From assembly GCF_004365175.1 (NCBI RefSeq), contig NZ_SOCE01000001.1, forward strand, positions 855,154 through 919,153: a DNA stretch of 64,000 nucleotides, given 5' to 3'. The notes under the pieces are model-generated. The model worked only from the letters and a program-made list of their open reading frames with translations, ran no database searches and was not told where the DNA came from. Positions 31,967 through 41,446 of the stretch are shown here, piece after piece. The translations under genes and the position numbers were made by a program. The stretch comes from Kribbella voronezhensis (GTDB lineage Bacteria > Actinomycetota > Actinomycetes > Propionibacteriales > Kribbellaceae). Within the stretch, counting starts at the first letter, position 1, and every line of letters begins with the position of its first letter.

Positions 31967-33739
31967 GTGCCTCAGCTTCGGGTTGCTCTTGCTCAGCTCA
32001 ACGTCACGGTCGGTGATGTGGACGGGAACCTCGACAAGGTTGTCACCTGGACCCGCAACGCCGTCGACCGCGGCGCGCACCTGGTCGCCTTCCCCGAGCT
32101 CGCGCTGACCGGTTACCCCGTCGAGGACCTGGCCCTGCGCGGGTCCTTCGTCGACGCCTCGCAGGCCAAAGTGCACACGCTGGCCGAGCGGCTGGCGGCC
32201 GAGGGCCTTGGCGAGATCGTCGTCGTGGTCGGCTACCTGGACCGCGCCACCGGTACGGCGATGGGCGTCGACCGCCTCGGCCGGCCGAAGGGCTCGCCGA
32301 CGAACTCCGCGGCGGTGATCCACCGCGGCAAGGTGGTGACGTCGGCGGTCAAGCACCACCTGCCCAACTACGGCGTCTTCGACGAGTTCCGCCACTTCGT
32401 GCCGGGCGACTCGCTCCAGGTCGTCCGCATCCACGGCATCGACGTCGCCCTGGTCATCTGCGAGGACCTCTGGCAGGACGGTGGCCCGGTAGCGGCCACC
32501 CGAGCTGCTGGGGCCGGTCTGCTGCTGGTGGTGAACAGTTCGCCGTACGAGGCCAACAAGGACGACGTCCGGGGTGAGCTGGTGACCCGCCGGGCTCGCG
32601 AGGCAGGCTGCGCACTGGCGTACGTGAACCTGGTCGGCGGCCAGGACGAGCTCGTGTTCGACGGGGACTCACTGATTGCCGATGCCGAGGGCAAGGTGTT
32701 CGCGCGGGCACCGCAGTTCGAGCAGGGCAGCATGGTGGTCGACCTGGACCTACCGGCCGCCACCGGTACGCCGGGTGGCGACCACGAGGGCATCCGGATC
32801 GTGCACACCGTGCTGCAGGAGGACCCGCTGCCGGCGTACGAGCCGATCGCCGCGGCGGTGGCGCCGCGACTGTCGGACGAGGCCGAGATGTACGGCGCGA
32901 TCGTGACCGGCTTGCGCGACTACGTCCGCAAGAACGGGTTCAGGTCGGTCCTGCTCGGCCTGTCGGGTGGGATCGACTCGTCGCTGGTCGCGGCGATCGC
33001 CTGTGACGCGATCGGTCCCGAGCACGTGTTCGGCATCTCGAACCCGAGCGTCTACTCCAGCGAGCACTCACGCGACGACGCGGCCGAGCTCGCCGCCCGG
33101 ACCGGCCTGAACTACCGCGTCGTACCGATCCAGCCGATGGTGCAGCCGTTCCTGGACACGCTCGGCCTGACCGGACTGGCCGAGGAGAACCTGCAGGCGC
33201 GGGTCCGGGCCGTCATCTGGATGGGCCTGTCGAACGCCGACGGCCACCTGGTGCTTGCCTGTGGCAACAAATCGGAGCTGTCCGTCGGCTACTCGACCAT
33301 CTACGGCGACTCGGTCGGCGGGTACGCGCCGCTGAAGGACGTGCCGAAGACGGTGGTCTGGCGGCTGGCCAAGTGGCGGAACGCGGATGCCAAGGAGCGC
33401 GGCAAGCAGCCGCCGATCCCGGAGAACTCGATCGTGAAGCCGCCGTCGGCGGAGCTGCGGCCCGGCCAGGTCGACACCGACTCACTGCCGCCGTACGACC
33501 TGCTCGACGACATCCTCGACGACTACGTCGAACAGGACCGCGGCAGCGCCGAACTGGTCGCCGCCGGATTCGACACCGACGTCGTGTCCAAGGTGATCCA
33601 GTTGGTCGACAAAGCGGAGTACAAGCGGCGGCAGTATCCTCCGGGTCCGAAGATCACCCACAAGGCGTTCGGCCGGGACCGCCGGCTGCCGATCACCAAC
33701 GCCTGGCGTGAAGATGCAAGAAAGGCGACCGAGAGCTGA
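31967..33739 (+). CDS. nadE: Glutamine-dependent NAD+ synthetase
   Basis: Last step of NAD synthesis: amidates nicotinate adenine dinucleotide, taking ammonia from glutamine. 590 residues. The N-terminal nitrilase-like glutaminase has Glu in [10 protein letters not shown] (near residue 45), Lys in [16 protein letters not shown] and Cys in [11 protein letters not shown] (near residue 165). The C-terminal synthetase has the P-loop [15 protein letters not shown] near residue 331 and [12 protein letters not shown] near residue 433. GTG at 31967: TAGGGT (31954-31959) lies 7 nt before it, with no ribosome site, a leaderless start. panB follows after 89 nt. Confidence 0.97.
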   Translation: MPQLRVALAQLNVTVGDVDGNLDKVVTWTRNAVDRGAHLVAFPELALTGYPVEDLALRGSFVDASQAKVHTLAERLAAEGLGEIVVVVGYLDRATGTAMGVDRLGRPKGSPTNSAAVIHRGKVVTSAVKHHLPNYGVFDEFRHFVPGDSLQVVRIHGIDVALVICEDLWQDGGPVAATRAAGAGLLLVVNSSPYEANKDDVRGELVTRRAREAGCALAYVNLVGGQDELVFDGDSLIADAEGKVFARAPQFEQGSMVVDLDLPAATGTPGGDHEGIRIVHTVLQEDPLPAYEPIAAAVAPRLSDEAEMYGAIVTGLRDYVRKNGFRSVLLGLSGGIDSSLVAAIACDAIGPEHVFGISNPSVYSSEHSRDDAAELAARTGLNYRVVPIQPMVQPFLDTLGLTGLAEENLQARVRAVIWMGLSNADGHLVLACGNKSELSVGYSTIYGDSVGGYAPLKDVPKTVVWRLAKWRNADAKERGKQPPIPENSIVKPPSAELRPGQVDTDSLPPYDLLDDILDDYVEQDRGSAELVAAGFDTDVVSKVIQLVDKAEYKRRQYPPGPKITHKAFGRDRRLPITNAWREDARKATES

Positions 33740-33828
33740 GTGGATCGTGGCGTAACCGCCCTTACTCCGACGACTCCTTCCCGCGGACGGGCGGCTTCCG
33801 CCTGCCCGAAGACAGCGACGAGGACGAT

Positions 33829-36030
33829 GTGAGCGATCCCTCACCGACAGCCGGTGGCGCTCACTCACCGCAACGGTGGGACGATGAGGCCATGGTTGAC
33901 AACTTCATGTCGGCCGGTACCAACGGCGACGCCGACGACGAGCTGCCGGCGCCGTACGGGACCGGACCGAAGAACCGGACAACCGAGGAGCACCACCGCT
34001 CGGACTACAGCTACACCGAACCGGATCGATCCGGCGACGGGTGGCGCGATCGGTCGACCGCGCTCGACGGGCTCGACCCTGCCCCGTCACTGCCGAACGC
34101 ACCCCGGTCGTACGAGCGCGGCCCGGTGCCCCAGCAGCCGTACGTGCCGAAGCCGCCGTTCCTGCCCGGTCCCCCGCCGGCCGCGCCGTCGCGCGAGCAA
34201 GGCGGCTACCAGGGCCAGCAGCAGTCGGGCCAGCAGTACGGCGAGCAGCCGTACTCGGAGCCGTCCCGTTCGTACGGCGACTCCTACAGCGAGCCCAGCT
34301 CCGACCGGTACGACGAGTCGCCGTTCGCCCCGCGTACGCCGTACCAGGAACCCACCTCGTTCCGGCCTCAGCAACCACCGGCTTCGTCGCAGGGACCCCA
34401 GCAGGGCTCCCAGCAGGCTTCTCCGCCGTCGCAGAGTCCGTTCGCTCCTAACCGCAACGGGACCAGCGGCCACCCACCACAGCCGGCGGCGCCTTCCACT
34501 CCCCGCCCGAGCACCCCGGCTTCCAACGGGCTGAGCTCCAACGGCACGGTCAGCTCCAGTTCCGCGCAGGGACCCGCGCAGTCAGCGCCGCGGCCGCCGC
34601 AGCCGCAGTCCAGCAACGGTTCGACCGCGCACGGTGCCGGCAGCAACGGCTGGATTCAGCCGTCGCCTCCGAGCACGTCGCAGTCGCAGCCGTCATCGCA
34701 GTCCCAGACCGGCGCGCTCAGCAACGGTCTTTCGCAGCAATCGCCGCCGCGCGCCGCCGGTCCGGCGCCGACGAGGCCGGCGCCGAGCGCACCGAGCACA
34801 CCGAACGCACCGAACGCACCGAGCCCGGCGGCTCCTGCTGCGTCGAGTGCGCCGACCGGTTGGAGTGGACAGGCGCCGAGCACCGGCCAGACACCCAACG
34901 CCTCCAACGGCTATCCCTCCGACCCATCAGCGGAGTACGAGAGCAACGCGCCGATCAGTTCGGCCGCGACTCCGTCGACACGCAACCCTGCTCCGAGCCA
35001 GCAGAGCCCGGCCACGCCGCAGGCCCCGGCTGCTCAGCAAGGCGGTAGTAGGCCGGTCGGCGCCCGCCGTCGTGCCGACGTGCAGCAGGACGCACCGAGC
35101 CAGGTCCCTGAGCCGGCCGCATCCCACCGAGCCGCCCGCCGCGCGCAACCGATCGCCAGCACCGCACCAGGCGAATCAGCCGGTACTTCGGCGTCGCCGT
35201 CCACCCCGAGTACGCCCGGCGACTCTCCGAACCGCCCACGCCGGTACAGGATTCACCACCTGCGGGACATGAAGAACCGCGGTGAGAAGTGGGCCATGCT
35301 CACCGCGTACGACCAGTACACCGCCGAGATCTTCGACGAGTCCGGCATTCCGGTGCTGCTCGTCGGCGACTCCGCCGCGAACAACGTCTACGGCTATGAC
35401 ACGACGCTGCGAGTCACTGTCGACGAACTGATTCCGTTGGCGCGTGCGGTCGCTAGTGCCGTGCAGCGCGCGTTGGTGGTGGCCGACCTTCCGTTCGGTT
35501 CCTACCAGGGATCACCGGAGCAGGCTTTCCACACCGCTGTGCGCTTCATGAAGGAGGCGGGCGTGCACGCGGTGAAGCTGGAGGGCGGGCGGACCGTCGT
35601 ACCGGCTGTGGAGAAGCTGACGCAGGCCGGCATCCCGGTGATGGCGCACATCGGTTTCACTCCGCAGAGCGAGCACAGCATCGGCGGGTATCGCGTGCAG
35701 GGTCGTGGTGACCAGGCGGCTGGGCTGATCGACGACGCGGTCGCGCTCGCCGAAGCCGGCGCATTCTCGGTCGTGCTCGAGATGGTGCCCGGCGATGTCG
35801 CCGCGGAGATCACCAAGCGGATCTCGGTCCCGACCATCGGCATCGGCGCCGGTCGCGACACCGACGCGCAGGTGCTCGTGTGGCAGGACATGGCCGGCCT
35901 CCGCTCCGGCCCGATGCCCCGCTTCGTCAAGCAGTACGCCGACCTCCGCAGCATCCTCACCACAGCCGCGACCACCTACGCCGCCGAAGTAGCCAGCGGC
36001 GCCTTCCCGACCGACGATCACACCTTCTAG
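33829..36030 (+). CDS. panB: PanB hydroxymethyltransferase with a ~470-residue disordered N-terminus
   Basis: The last 263 residues (about 471-733) are a complete ketopantoate hydroxymethyltransferase, first step of pantothenate synthesis: [37 protein letters not shown] (metal site), [35 protein letters not shown]. The first 470 residues are Pro/Ser/Gln/Ala/Asn-rich, without hydrophobic segments, and include repeats such as [16 protein letters not shown] and [15 protein letters not shown]. No stop interrupts the frame and third positions stay GC-rich, so it is one continuous gene. Ordinary PanB is about 260-290 residues. GTG 33829 is the first start; ATG 33892 is an alternative. The frame is open further upstream to 33736 but without ATG/GTG/TTG. 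Confidence 0.85.
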   Translation: MSDPSPTAGGAHSPQRWDDEAMVDNFMSAGTNGDADDELPAPYGTGPKNRTTEEHHRSDYSYTEPDRSGDGWRDRSTALDGLDPAPSLPNAPRSYERGPVPQQPYVPKPPFLPGPPPAAPSREQGGYQGQQQSGQQYGEQPYSEPSRSYGDSYSEPSSDRYDESPFAPRTPYQEPTSFRPQQPPASSQGPQQGSQQASPPSQSPFAPNRNGTSGHPPQPAAPSTPRPSTPASNGLSSNGTVSSSSAQGPAQSAPRPPQPQSSNGSTAHGAGSNGWIQPSPPSTSQSQPSSQSQTGALSNGLSQQSPPRAAGPAPTRPAPSAPSTPNAPNAPSPAAPAASSAPTGWSGQAPSTGQTPNASNGYPSDPSAEYESNAPISSAATPSTRNPAPSQQSPATPQAPAAQQGGSRPVGARRRADVQQDAPSQVPEPAASHRAARRAQPIASTAPGESAGTSASPSTPSTPGDSPNRPRRYRIHHLRDMKNRGEKWAMLTAYDQYTAEIFDESGIPVLLVGDSAANNVYGYDTTLRVTVDELIPLARAVASAVQRALVVADLPFGSYQGSPEQAFHTAVRFMKEAGVHAVKLEGGRTVVPAVEKLTQAGIPVMAHIGFTPQSEHSIGGYRVQGRGDQAAGLIDDAVALAEAGAFSVVLEMVPGDVAAEITKRISVPTIGIGAGRDTDAQVLVWQDMAGLRSGPMPRFVKQYADLRSILTTAATTYAAEVASGAFPTDDHTF

Positions 36031-36932
36031 ATCCAAGGGAGGGCTGAGCGTTCCGACCAGTACTCGTAGGGCTTCTGTGCGAACTCGGTCAGGGGCTCGG
36101 CCGTGGCGTGCTTGAGGTTGCTCTCGAGTTGCTCTGAGGTGGTCGCGCCGCTGAGTACTACGTCGGCCCACGGTTGGGCAGCTGCGGCGCTGATCGCCAG
36201 CGAATCCGGGGCCACGCCGTGTTCGGCGGCGAAGGTGTTGAAGGGGGTTTCGCCGGCCTTGGAGGTGAGGCGCCCGTTGGCCACGGCTTCCTTGACCACC
36301 ACGAACCATCCGGCGTCGTGCGCCTCGGCAAGCGCCGTACCGACCGATGGCTCCAGGACGTTCCACGTCGACTGCACAGCCGTGAACGGGCCGCCGCCGA
36401 GTTTCAAGGCTTCGCGCAGCGTCTCGGCTTGATAGGGCCCACTGGTCGACAGGCCGACCCGTACGCCGTCGGCCGCGAGTTCACCGAGGCGATCGAGCAG
36501 CTTGCCGTCGGAGAGCGCGGGGCTGTCGGAGGTGAGGCTGTGGACCAGGTAGAAGTCCGGTCGTCCGCCGAGGGCCGCCAGCGTCTCGGGCCACTGGCGT
36601 TCGAAGGTCTGCAGCGAGTGGTCTTTGACCTCGTGCGTCGTTGCGTCGTCGCGCCAATCGGCGACGTACGTGTAACCCCACTTCGAGCCGATGGTCAGCT
36701 GACTGCGGCGGTCAGGAGTCAGCCATTCGCCCAGGAAGACCTCGGCGAGACCGTACGAGCGGGCCGCGTCGAAGTACCGCACACCGGCCTGCCACGCCTG
36801 CTCCAGCAGCTCGTGCGTCCGGCGGCGAAGGTCCTCGACCTCACGACCGGGCGGGAGATCCTGGTCGTGGCCGAGATTGATGTACCCCGGCCGTCCGAGT
36901 GCGGCCAGTCCCAGGCCGATCCGTGCAGTCAT
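36027..36932 (-). CDS. Aldo/keto reductase
   Basis: NADPH-dependent oxidoreductase of the aldo/keto reductase family, 301 residues. Catalytic residues are visible: Asp in [12 protein letters not shown] (near residue 47, with Tyr as the acid), Lys in GSKWGYTYV and His in [11 protein letters not shown] (near residue 125). ATG 36932 fits the normal N-terminus [20 protein letters not shown]. The substrate is unknown. Its stop and that of panB share the same four bases, CTAG (36027-36030), one read on each strand. Confidence 0.88.
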   Translation of the reverse strand: MTARIGLGLAALGRPGYINLGHDQDLPPGREVEDLRRRTHELLEQAWQAGVRYFDAARSYGLAEVFLGEWLTPDRRSQLTIGSKWGYTYVADWRDDATTHEVKDHSLQTFERQWPETLAALGGRPDFYLVHSLTSDSPALSDGKLLDRLGELAADGVRVGLSTSGPYQAETLREALKLGGGPFTAVQSTWNVLEPSVGTALAEAHDAGWFVVVKEAVANGRLTSKAGETPFNTFAAEHGVAPDSLAISAAAAQPWADVVLSGATTSEQLESNLKHATAEPLTEFAQKPYEYWSERSALPWI

Positions 36933-37028
36933 GTCATCGATCGTCTCACCGGCAACCAACAGCACCCGCGCCGAGACGCGCCGTACGACGAGTCTTCGGC
37001 GGCCCTTCGTCGCTTACCGTTTTGTGGT

Positions 37029-37526
37029 GTGACCGATTCCCGCCTGCCTCCGCCCGGCACCGTCGTCCGGCGTACGACGGCCCGAGTCCTTCCCGTCCGT
37101 GGTGACGGGAAGGTCCTGCTGCTGCACGGGTGGGATCCCCTGGTTCCGGCGCGGCCGTACTGGTTCACCATCGGCGGCGGCGTCGAAGCCGGCGAGACGG
37201 TTGCGCAGGCCGCGAGCCGCGAACTGCGCGAGGAGGTCGCTCTGCTGGTGCCGGCCGACTCGCTGGGCGAGCCGGTCGCGACGAACACGATCGAGTACCA
37301 CTGGGGCGGCTGCCCGATCATCCAGCACCAGACCTTCTTCGCGGTCCGCGTGGACGCCGTCGAGGTGAGCTTCGCCAACCAGGAGGAACTCGAACTGGCG
37401 ACGATCAGCGACCACGGCTGGTGGCATCCCGACGACCTCGAGGCGACCGGTCAGGCCGCGCACGTCACCATTCCCGGGCTGCTCCGGCAGGCCGTGAACG
37501 CGATCGAGTTGCGCAAGGCGTCCTAG
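37029..37526 (+). CDS. NUDIX hydrolase
   Basis: A 165-residue NUDIX-family protein that cleaves a nucleoside diphosphate linked to another group. The box is GGVEAGETVAQAASRELREE (residues 51-70), with all Glu residues and Arg in place; the Gly near the end of the box is Ala. GTG at 37029 (GTG ACC GAT TCC) gives a normal N-terminus; TACCGT lies 8 nt upstream. It reads convergently toward the small Cys/Lys-rich gene. Substrate unknown. Confidence 0.88.
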   Translation: MTDSRLPPPGTVVRRTTARVLPVRGDGKVLLLHGWDPLVPARPYWFTIGGGVEAGETVAQAASRELREEVALLVPADSLGEPVATNTIEYHWGGCPIIQHQTFFAVRVDAVEVSFANQEELELATISDHGWWHPDDLEATGQAAHVTIPGLLRQAVNAIELRKAS

Positions 37527-37535
37527 ACCGGAGCC

Positions 37536-37712
37536 CTAGCGGGCGCGGGCTTCCTTCAGCACCTTTTTCTTGACCTTCTTGTCCACCTTGTAGTGGACGC
37601 GGTCCAGCCGCTCCGCGCAGCCGGCATCAGCCAGCCGCTTCAGGACCACCGGGCACTTCTTGCACCTCGGCTTGTCCTTGCAGCACTTCTTCTTCGCGGT
37701 CACGGACGGCAC
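37536..37712 (-). CDS. Small Cys/Lys-rich protein (58 residues), iron-box controlled
   Basis: Short gene found by reading the strand directly: GTG at 37712 to TAG at 37536. It begins VPSVTAKKKCCKDKPRCKKC and so has five Cys in a basic stretch (C10, C11, C17, C20, C32) followed by PVVLKRLADAGCAERLD and a Lys-rich tail (VDKKVKKKVLKEARAR). The CC-x5-C-x2-C spacing suggests a metal or Fe-S site. TACACT ends 6 nt before the GTG (leaderless), and a DtxR/IdeR-type box overlaps this promoter, so it should be made when iron is low. Family name unknown to me. Third-position GC is high, supporting a real gene. Confidence 0.75.
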   Translation of the reverse strand: MPSVTAKKKCCKDKPRCKKCPVVLKRLADAGCAERLDRVHYKVDKKVKKKVLKEARAR

Positions 37713-37718
37713 CAGGCG

Positions 37719-37747
37719 AGTGTAGGTGAGGCATACCTAACCGTCTA
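37719..37747 (-). promoter_or_regulatory. DtxR/IdeR-type iron box over a promoter
   Basis: The minus strand at 37740-37722 reads TTAGGTATGCCTCACCTAC, matching the 19-bp IdeR/DtxR consensus (TWAGGTWAGSCTWACCTWA) at 16 of 19 positions. Its end overlaps the -10 hexamer TACACT (37724-37719); TAGACG at 37747-37742 is a candidate -35 with a 17-nt spacer. Fe-loaded repressor bound here would block transcription of the 58-residue gene. Confidence 0.72.
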
Positions 37748-37775
37748 CCTGACAGCGCAGTCTTCGTGGCGCACG

Positions 37776-38513
37776 TCACTGCAACTGTTCGGTGAGCACG
37801 CTTCGGGCCTCGGTGAGCGATGGGCCGTACCAGGTGAGGTGGCGGCCCGAGACGCATTTGGCCGGCCGGGTAAAAGCCTCCGGTCCGTCATTCACCGAGA
37901 ACGCATACGGCTCGTCCGGCAAAACAACCAGGTCGTACTCCGGCAGCGCGGCCGGGTCGAACTTCGGATAGCGCTCGGGTGATTCCGCCAGCACGTTGTC
38001 GATGCCGAGTCGCCGCAGCACATCACCCGCAAACGTGTCCCGTCCCAAGGCCATCCACGGCCGCCGCCAGATCGGCACGATCGCGCGACGACGCGGCCCG
38101 GCGTACGGCGTACTCCAACTCGCGGTCGCGTCGGTCAGCCATTGCGGGACGTCACCGGTGATTGCCGAGAGCATCCGGCGAAGACAGCCGAGTGATTCGT
38201 CGAGCGTCGTCGGCGCGGTCACCCAGACCGCGATTCCGGCCGCCCGCAATGCGTCGAGATCGGCTTCGCGATTCTCTTCGGCATTCGCGATCACGACGTC
38301 CGGCGCGAGCTCACGAATCAGTTCGAGGTCGGGGTTCTTGGTACCTCGCACGCGTGTCACGTCGAGGTCTCCGGGATGCGTGCACCAGTCCGTCGCACCG
38401 ACCAGCAACTCGCGATGCGTGGCGGCGATCGCTTCCGTCAACGAGGGCACGATACTGACCACTCGACGCACTCGCGACGGCATCGCGAGCACTGTTCCCA
38501 CATCGTCCTGCAT
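37776..38513 (-). CDS. Helical-backbone metal-receptor-like protein without signal peptide
   Basis: A 245-residue protein related to BtuF/FecB-type binding proteins: [20 protein letters not shown] (about residues 18-37), [53 protein letters not shown] (near residue 148), [15 protein letters not shown]. It has no signal peptide or lipobox from ATG 38513, so it is likely cytoplasmic; this short cytoplasmic form is common in actinobacteria and annotated as cobalamin- or metal-binding. An ATG further up would add Cys/Arg-rich sequence and no signal. The iron-box promoter lies 35 nt past its end. The ligand (iron chelate, B12 or other) is open. Confidence 0.75.
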   Translation of the reverse strand: MQDDVGTVLAMPSRVRRVVSIVPSLTEAIAATHRELLVGATDWCTHPGDLDVTRVRGTKNPDLELIRELAPDVVIANAEENREADLDALRAAGIAVWVTAPTTLDESLGCLRRMLSAITGDVPQWLTDATASWSTPYAGPRRRAIVPIWRRPWMALGRDTFAGDVLRRLGIDNVLAESPERYPKFDPAALPEYDLVVLPDEPYAFSVNDGPEAFTRPAKCVSGRHLTWYGPSLTEARSVLTEQLQ

Positions 38514-38830
38514 GGCAGCGAAACCTGTCTTTCCCGGGTCGTTCGGCAGAGGTTGCCGAGGACAACACTTGTGCCGGAGCACACCGAATCGGCCGATCCG
38601 CGGCAACTTCGCGTGCGTGTCGCCAACAAATCTTTCCCGGCTTCCGGCATGCTCCGGGTGCGGTGAAAACCCTTCTCCACAAGGATTTTCGCACTATTCA
38701 CCCGGATAGCGTATCCGGACGCCTTAAGCTGCACACGTTTCAGGTGCTTTACGTAGCCACCAAGTGTTGTCATCATCATGACGACGAGGAATCCACCGTG
38801 GTTTTCCTCAGCCGCACCAAGGAGGCAGAA
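38514..38830. other. 317-nt divergent control region with inverted repeats
   Basis: No gene seen. It separates the metal-receptor-like gene from the histone-like gene. GACAACACTTG at 38561-38571 returns as the perfect inverted copy CAAGTGTTGTC at 38761-38771, 189 nt away. A second dyad, TTGTCAT-N4-ATGACGA, lies at 38767-38784 and overlaps the right copy. The right half is A/T-richer than its surroundings, as expected of promoters. The AAGGAGG ribosome site of the histone-like gene is at 38819-38825. Confidence 0.5.
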
Positions 38831-39451
38831 GTGCCAGCCAAGAAGGCAGCCGCAGGGAAGGCGACAGCCAAAAAGGCTTCTCCCGCCAAGAAGACTGTCG
38901 CCAAGAAGGCCAGCGCCGCGAAGACGACCACCGCGCGCAAGGTCACCGCAGCGAAGAAGACGACAACGGCGAAGAAGGTGACTGCGGCGAAGAAGGCACC
39001 GGCCACAAAGGTCGCCGCGAAGAAGACCACCGCGAAGAAGACCGTGGCCAAGAAGGCGCCGGCGAAGAAGACCGCCGCCAAGAAGACCGTGGCGAAAAAG
39101 GCGCCGGCCAAGAAGGTGACCGCGAAGAAGACGGTGGCGAAGAAGGCGCCGGCCAAGAAGGTGACCGCCAAGAAGGTGACCGCCAAGAAGGCCCCGGCGA
39201 AGAAGACCACCGCCAAGAAGACCGTGGCCAAGAAGGCGCCGGCGAAGAAGACCGCCGCGAAGAAGGTCGCCGCCAAGAAGGCGCCCGCTCGCAAGGTCGC
39301 CGCGAAGAAGGCACCGGCCACAAAGGCCGCCGCCAAGAAGGCGCCCGCTCGGGTGGCCGCGAAGAAGGCGCCGGCCCGCAAGACCGTCGCCAAGCGCGCG
39401 ACGACGACCCGGAAGGCCCCGGCGCGCAAGGCCGCCGCGAAGAAGGCCTGA
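38831..39451 (+). CDS. Lys/Ala-rich histone H1-like protein
   Basis: A 206-residue protein made almost only of Lys, Ala, Thr, Val, Pro and Arg, in pentad-like repeats [15 protein letters not shown], resembling histone H1 tails and bacterial histone-like proteins. It should bind DNA by charge and compact the nucleoid. There is no HU domain, unlike the actinobacterial HU-tail fusions. The GTG at 38831 has a perfect AAGGAGG ribosome site 5 nt upstream; this gives a protein that is all repeat. An upstream in-frame ATG would add 56 non-repeat residues without a ribosome site. A 16-bp terminator follows. Confidence 0.85.
   Translation: MPAKKAAAGKATAKKASPAKKTVAKKASAAKTTTARKVTAAKKTTTAKKVTAAKKAPATKVAAKKTTAKKTVAKKAPAKKTAAKKTVAKKAPAKKVTAKKTVAKKAPAKKVTAKKVTAKKAPAKKTTAKKTVAKKAPAKKTAAKKVAAKKAPARKVAAKKAPATKAAAKKAPARVAAKKAPARKTVAKRATTTRKAPARKAAAKKA
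39001..39420 (+). repeat. Imperfect tandem repeats in the histone-like gene
   Basis: Repeating units built on AAGAAG (Lys-Lys) every 15 nt with GCCGGC/ACCGCC between. The blocks [12 protein letters not shown] and KKVTAKK recur several times with near-identical DNA, so copy number can change by slippage. Confidence 0.7.
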
Positions 39452-39472
39452 TCCGGCGCAGTAGCCGAAAAG

Positions 39473-39508
39473 CTGCGGGGCACCACCGTTTCCGGTGGTG
39501 CCCCGCAG
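39473..39508. terminator. Bidirectional 16-bp hairpin terminator
   Basis: CTGCGGGGCACCACCG pairs perfectly with its inverted copy, 4-nt loop TTTC. It lies between the convergent histone-like gene (+) and the 62-residue gene (-) and can serve both. Confidence 0.88.
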
Positions 39509-39523
39509 GCGTTTCCGCAGCAG

Positions 39524-39712
39524 TCAGTCGTCGTTCCACTTGGGGTCGTTGTCCCAGGCCTCGTTGCGTTCCTGGACCTTCTCCAGCGCGCGGGCCGCCT
39601 TTTCCGGCGAGCTGTACGGCCCGAGTCGCTCGGAGGCCTTGTCGCCTTCGTAGGGCTCGACCTTGCCGGTCTTCACGTTGTAGTACCACTCGTTGCTGTG
39701 ATCGTCGGACAT
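39524..39712 (-). CDS. Small conserved actinobacterial protein divergent from map
   Basis: A 62-residue acidic protein: EWYYNVKTGKVEPYEGDKAS, ERLGPYSSPEKAARALEKVQ, then ERNEAWDNDPKWNDD. This is the small WYYN-KTG-V type with a SPOR-like half-repeat (GPYSSPEKAARAL) found widely in actinobacteria; function unknown. The ATG at 39712 follows GGGAGGTGG; a longer reading to 39745 is not needed. It is divergent from map and ends at the shared terminator. Confidence 0.82.
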   Translation of the reverse strand: MSDDHSNEWYYNVKTGKVEPYEGDKASERLGPYSSPEKAARALEKVQERNEAWDNDPKWNDD

Positions 39713-39765
39713 AAAGGATGACCACCTCCCGGTCGCTTGTCGCAACTCTCTAGAATGATCCCACC

Positions 39766-40614
39766 ATGTCGCTTCTCACTCCTGGCATCATCTCGCCTCG
39801 CCGTCCGGTACCCGCTTCCATTCCCCGGCCGGAGTACGTCGACAAGCCCGCGCCCACGCCGTACGAAGGCTCGTACGTGACCGCGCCGGAGTTGATCGAG
39901 AAGATGCGCGTCGCGAGCAAGCTGGCCGCGCAGGCGTTGCAGGCCGTCGGTGCTGCCGCCAAGCCCGGGGTGACGACCGACGAACTCGACGCGATCGGCC
40001 ACGAGTACCTGGTCGAGCGCGGCGCGTATCCGTCGACGCTGGGCTACCGCAACTACCCGAAGTCGTTGTGCACCTCGGTGAACGAGGTGATCTGTCACGG
40101 CATCCCGGACGACCGCCCGCTCGAGGACGGCGACATCGTCAACGTCGACATCACCGCGTTCCTGGACGGCGTGCACGGCGACACCAACGCGACGTTCCTG
40201 GTCGGCGACGTCGACGAGGAGAGCCGGCTGCTGGTAGAGCGCACGCAGGAAGCGCTCAACCGCGGCATCAAGGCGGTCAAGCCCGGCCGTCAGGTGAGCA
40301 TCATCGGCCGCGTCATCGAGTCGTACGCGAAGCGCTTCGGGTACGGCGTCGTCCGCGACTTCACCGGCCACGGGATCGCCACCTCGTTCCACTCCGGGCT
40401 GATCATCCCGCACTACGACGACGAGCGGTTCGACGACGTGATGGAGCCGGGGATGACGTTCACGATCGAGCCGATGCTCACCCTCGGCAGCTACGACTAC
40501 GACCTGTGGGACGACGGCTGGACCGCGACGACAAAGGACAAGTCCAGGACCGCGCAGTTCGAGCACACCCTGGTCGTCACCGACACCGGCGCCGAAGTCC
40601 TCACCTTGCCGTGA
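39766..40614 (+). CDS. map: Methionine aminopeptidase, type I
   Basis: Removes the N-terminal Met from new proteins. 282 residues including a 35-residue lead with Pro-rich sequence (an SH3-binding-like lead seen in actinobacterial forms). Metal ligands are all visible: Asp in NVDITAF (near residue 128), Asp in GDTNATF, His in FTGHGIA (near residue 203), Glu in TIEPML and Glu in QFEHTL. TAGAAT lies 9 nt before the ATG and no ribosome site is clear. The last 4 nt overlap the start of a GNAT gene. Confidence 0.95.
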   Translation: MSLLTPGIISPRRPVPASIPRPEYVDKPAPTPYEGSYVTAPELIEKMRVASKLAAQALQAVGAAAKPGVTTDELDAIGHEYLVERGAYPSTLGYRNYPKSLCTSVNEVICHGIPDDRPLEDGDIVNVDITAFLDGVHGDTNATFLVGDVDEESRLLVERTQEALNRGIKAVKPGRQVSIIGRVIESYAKRFGYGVVRDFTGHGIATSFHSGLIIPHYDDERFDDVMEPGMTFTIEPMLTLGSYDYDLWDDGWTATTKDKSRTAQFEHTLVVTDTGAEVLTLP

Positions 40615-41021
40615 ACGCGCGCTACACGCAGTACGAGCGCGCTCACCTGCCCGGCATCGTCGCCCTGTGCGAAGCCGAAGGCTGGCCGAGCTTCCCGGCC
40701 GACCACGAGCGCGCCCACGCAGTACTGACCGGACCCGGCGTGACGTCGGTCGTTGCCCTCGACGACAACGGCGAAGTCGTCGCCTTCGCCTACCTGCTGA
40801 GCGACGGCCATATCCAGGCCTACCTGGCGGAGTTGGCGGTCGCAGCCACCCATCGCCGCCAGGGCATCGCCCGAGCTCTCCTCGAATACGCCATGCCACT
40901 GACTGGTGCCCAACGCATCGACCTGGTCACCGACACCGCCCAGGACTTCTACGCTTCCCTCCCCCACCACACCTTCAGCGGCTTCCGCATCTACCCCGGC
41001 TGGAAACCCACCGACTCGTAG
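40611..41021 (+). CDS. GNAT-family N-acetyltransferase coupled to map
   Basis: A 136-residue single-domain GNAT. It starts at a GTG that overlaps the map stop (GTGA), so translation is coupled. Core motifs: [20 protein letters not shown] (acetyl-CoA loop, near residue 80), [31 protein letters not shown] coupled to methionine aminopeptidase suggests a link to processing of N-termini, but this is only context. Its 3' end overlaps the opposing GNAT gene by 31 nt. Confidence 0.87.
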   Translation: MNARYTQYERAHLPGIVALCEAEGWPSFPADHERAHAVLTGPGVTSVVALDDNGEVVAFAYLLSDGHIQAYLAELAVAATHRRQGIARALLEYAMPLTGAQRIDLVTDTAQDFYASLPHHTFSGFRIYPGWKPTDS

Positions 41022-41446
41022 AGCCGCCGCGCCGGAACGTTGTCTTCGGCAACTCTCAGCGCCGACTGCGTACCAACGGTCGCCAGCAGAGCACGGGCAA
41101 GCCCAAGGCGGCGATGTGTGGGCGCGACGAACAGCTCGATGATGAACGGACAGTCCGGCGTATCCGGCCAGGGCGCCCGCTCGACGACCAGCAACGCACC
41201 GACGAGCTGATCGCCCGCCACCGCCAGCCAACTCCAGTCGCCACTCAACGTGCCGTAGGCGCCGTCGAAGGTCGCGCCGATGTCGTCGATCGCCTCCGCC
41301 TCGCTCGCGCAAGCAACCCCCGGCTCGTACGACTCGAAGTACAGCCGACCCAGCGGGATCGTGTCGACGGGTGTCGGCGTACGGAGTACGACGTCCGCGG
41401 GTAGCGGACTGGTCGTCGCCGGCGAGGCCTTGCGAATCAGCAGCAT
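40991..41446 (-). CDS. GNAT-family N-acetyltransferase
   Basis: A 151-residue GNAT: WSWLAVAGDQLVGALLVVER, FIIELFVAPTHRRLGLARAL (acetyl-CoA loop near residue 115), [20 protein letters not shown] at the C-terminus. The ATG directly follows the stop of the nucleotidyltransferase gene (TAG ATG), and the two plus the S10 peptidase gene form one minus-strand unit. Target unknown. It is convergent with, and overlaps, the GNAT behind map. Confidence 0.86.
   Translation of the reverse strand: MLLIRKASPATTSPLPADVVLRTPTPVDTIPLGRLYFESYEPGVACASEAEAIDDIGATFDGAYGTLSGDWSWLAVAGDQLVGALLVVERAPWPDTPDCPFIIELFVAPTHRRLGLARALLATVGTQSALRVAEDNVPARRLYESVGFQPG

Noticed and set aside
33829..35238. Separate gene fused by a sequencing error to panB
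   Set aside because: The frame is continuous with normal third-position GC through the junction and no start with a ribosome site lies before the PanB domain, so I treat it as one gene, with the caveat stated.
37627..37857. 76-residue minus-strand frame over the iron box
   Set aside because: Out of frame with the Cys/Lys-rich gene and crosses its promoter; no family features.
39001..39420. CRISPR array
   Set aside because: The periodic repeats are codons of a Lys/Ala-rich protein with 15-nt periods, not repeats with unique spacers.
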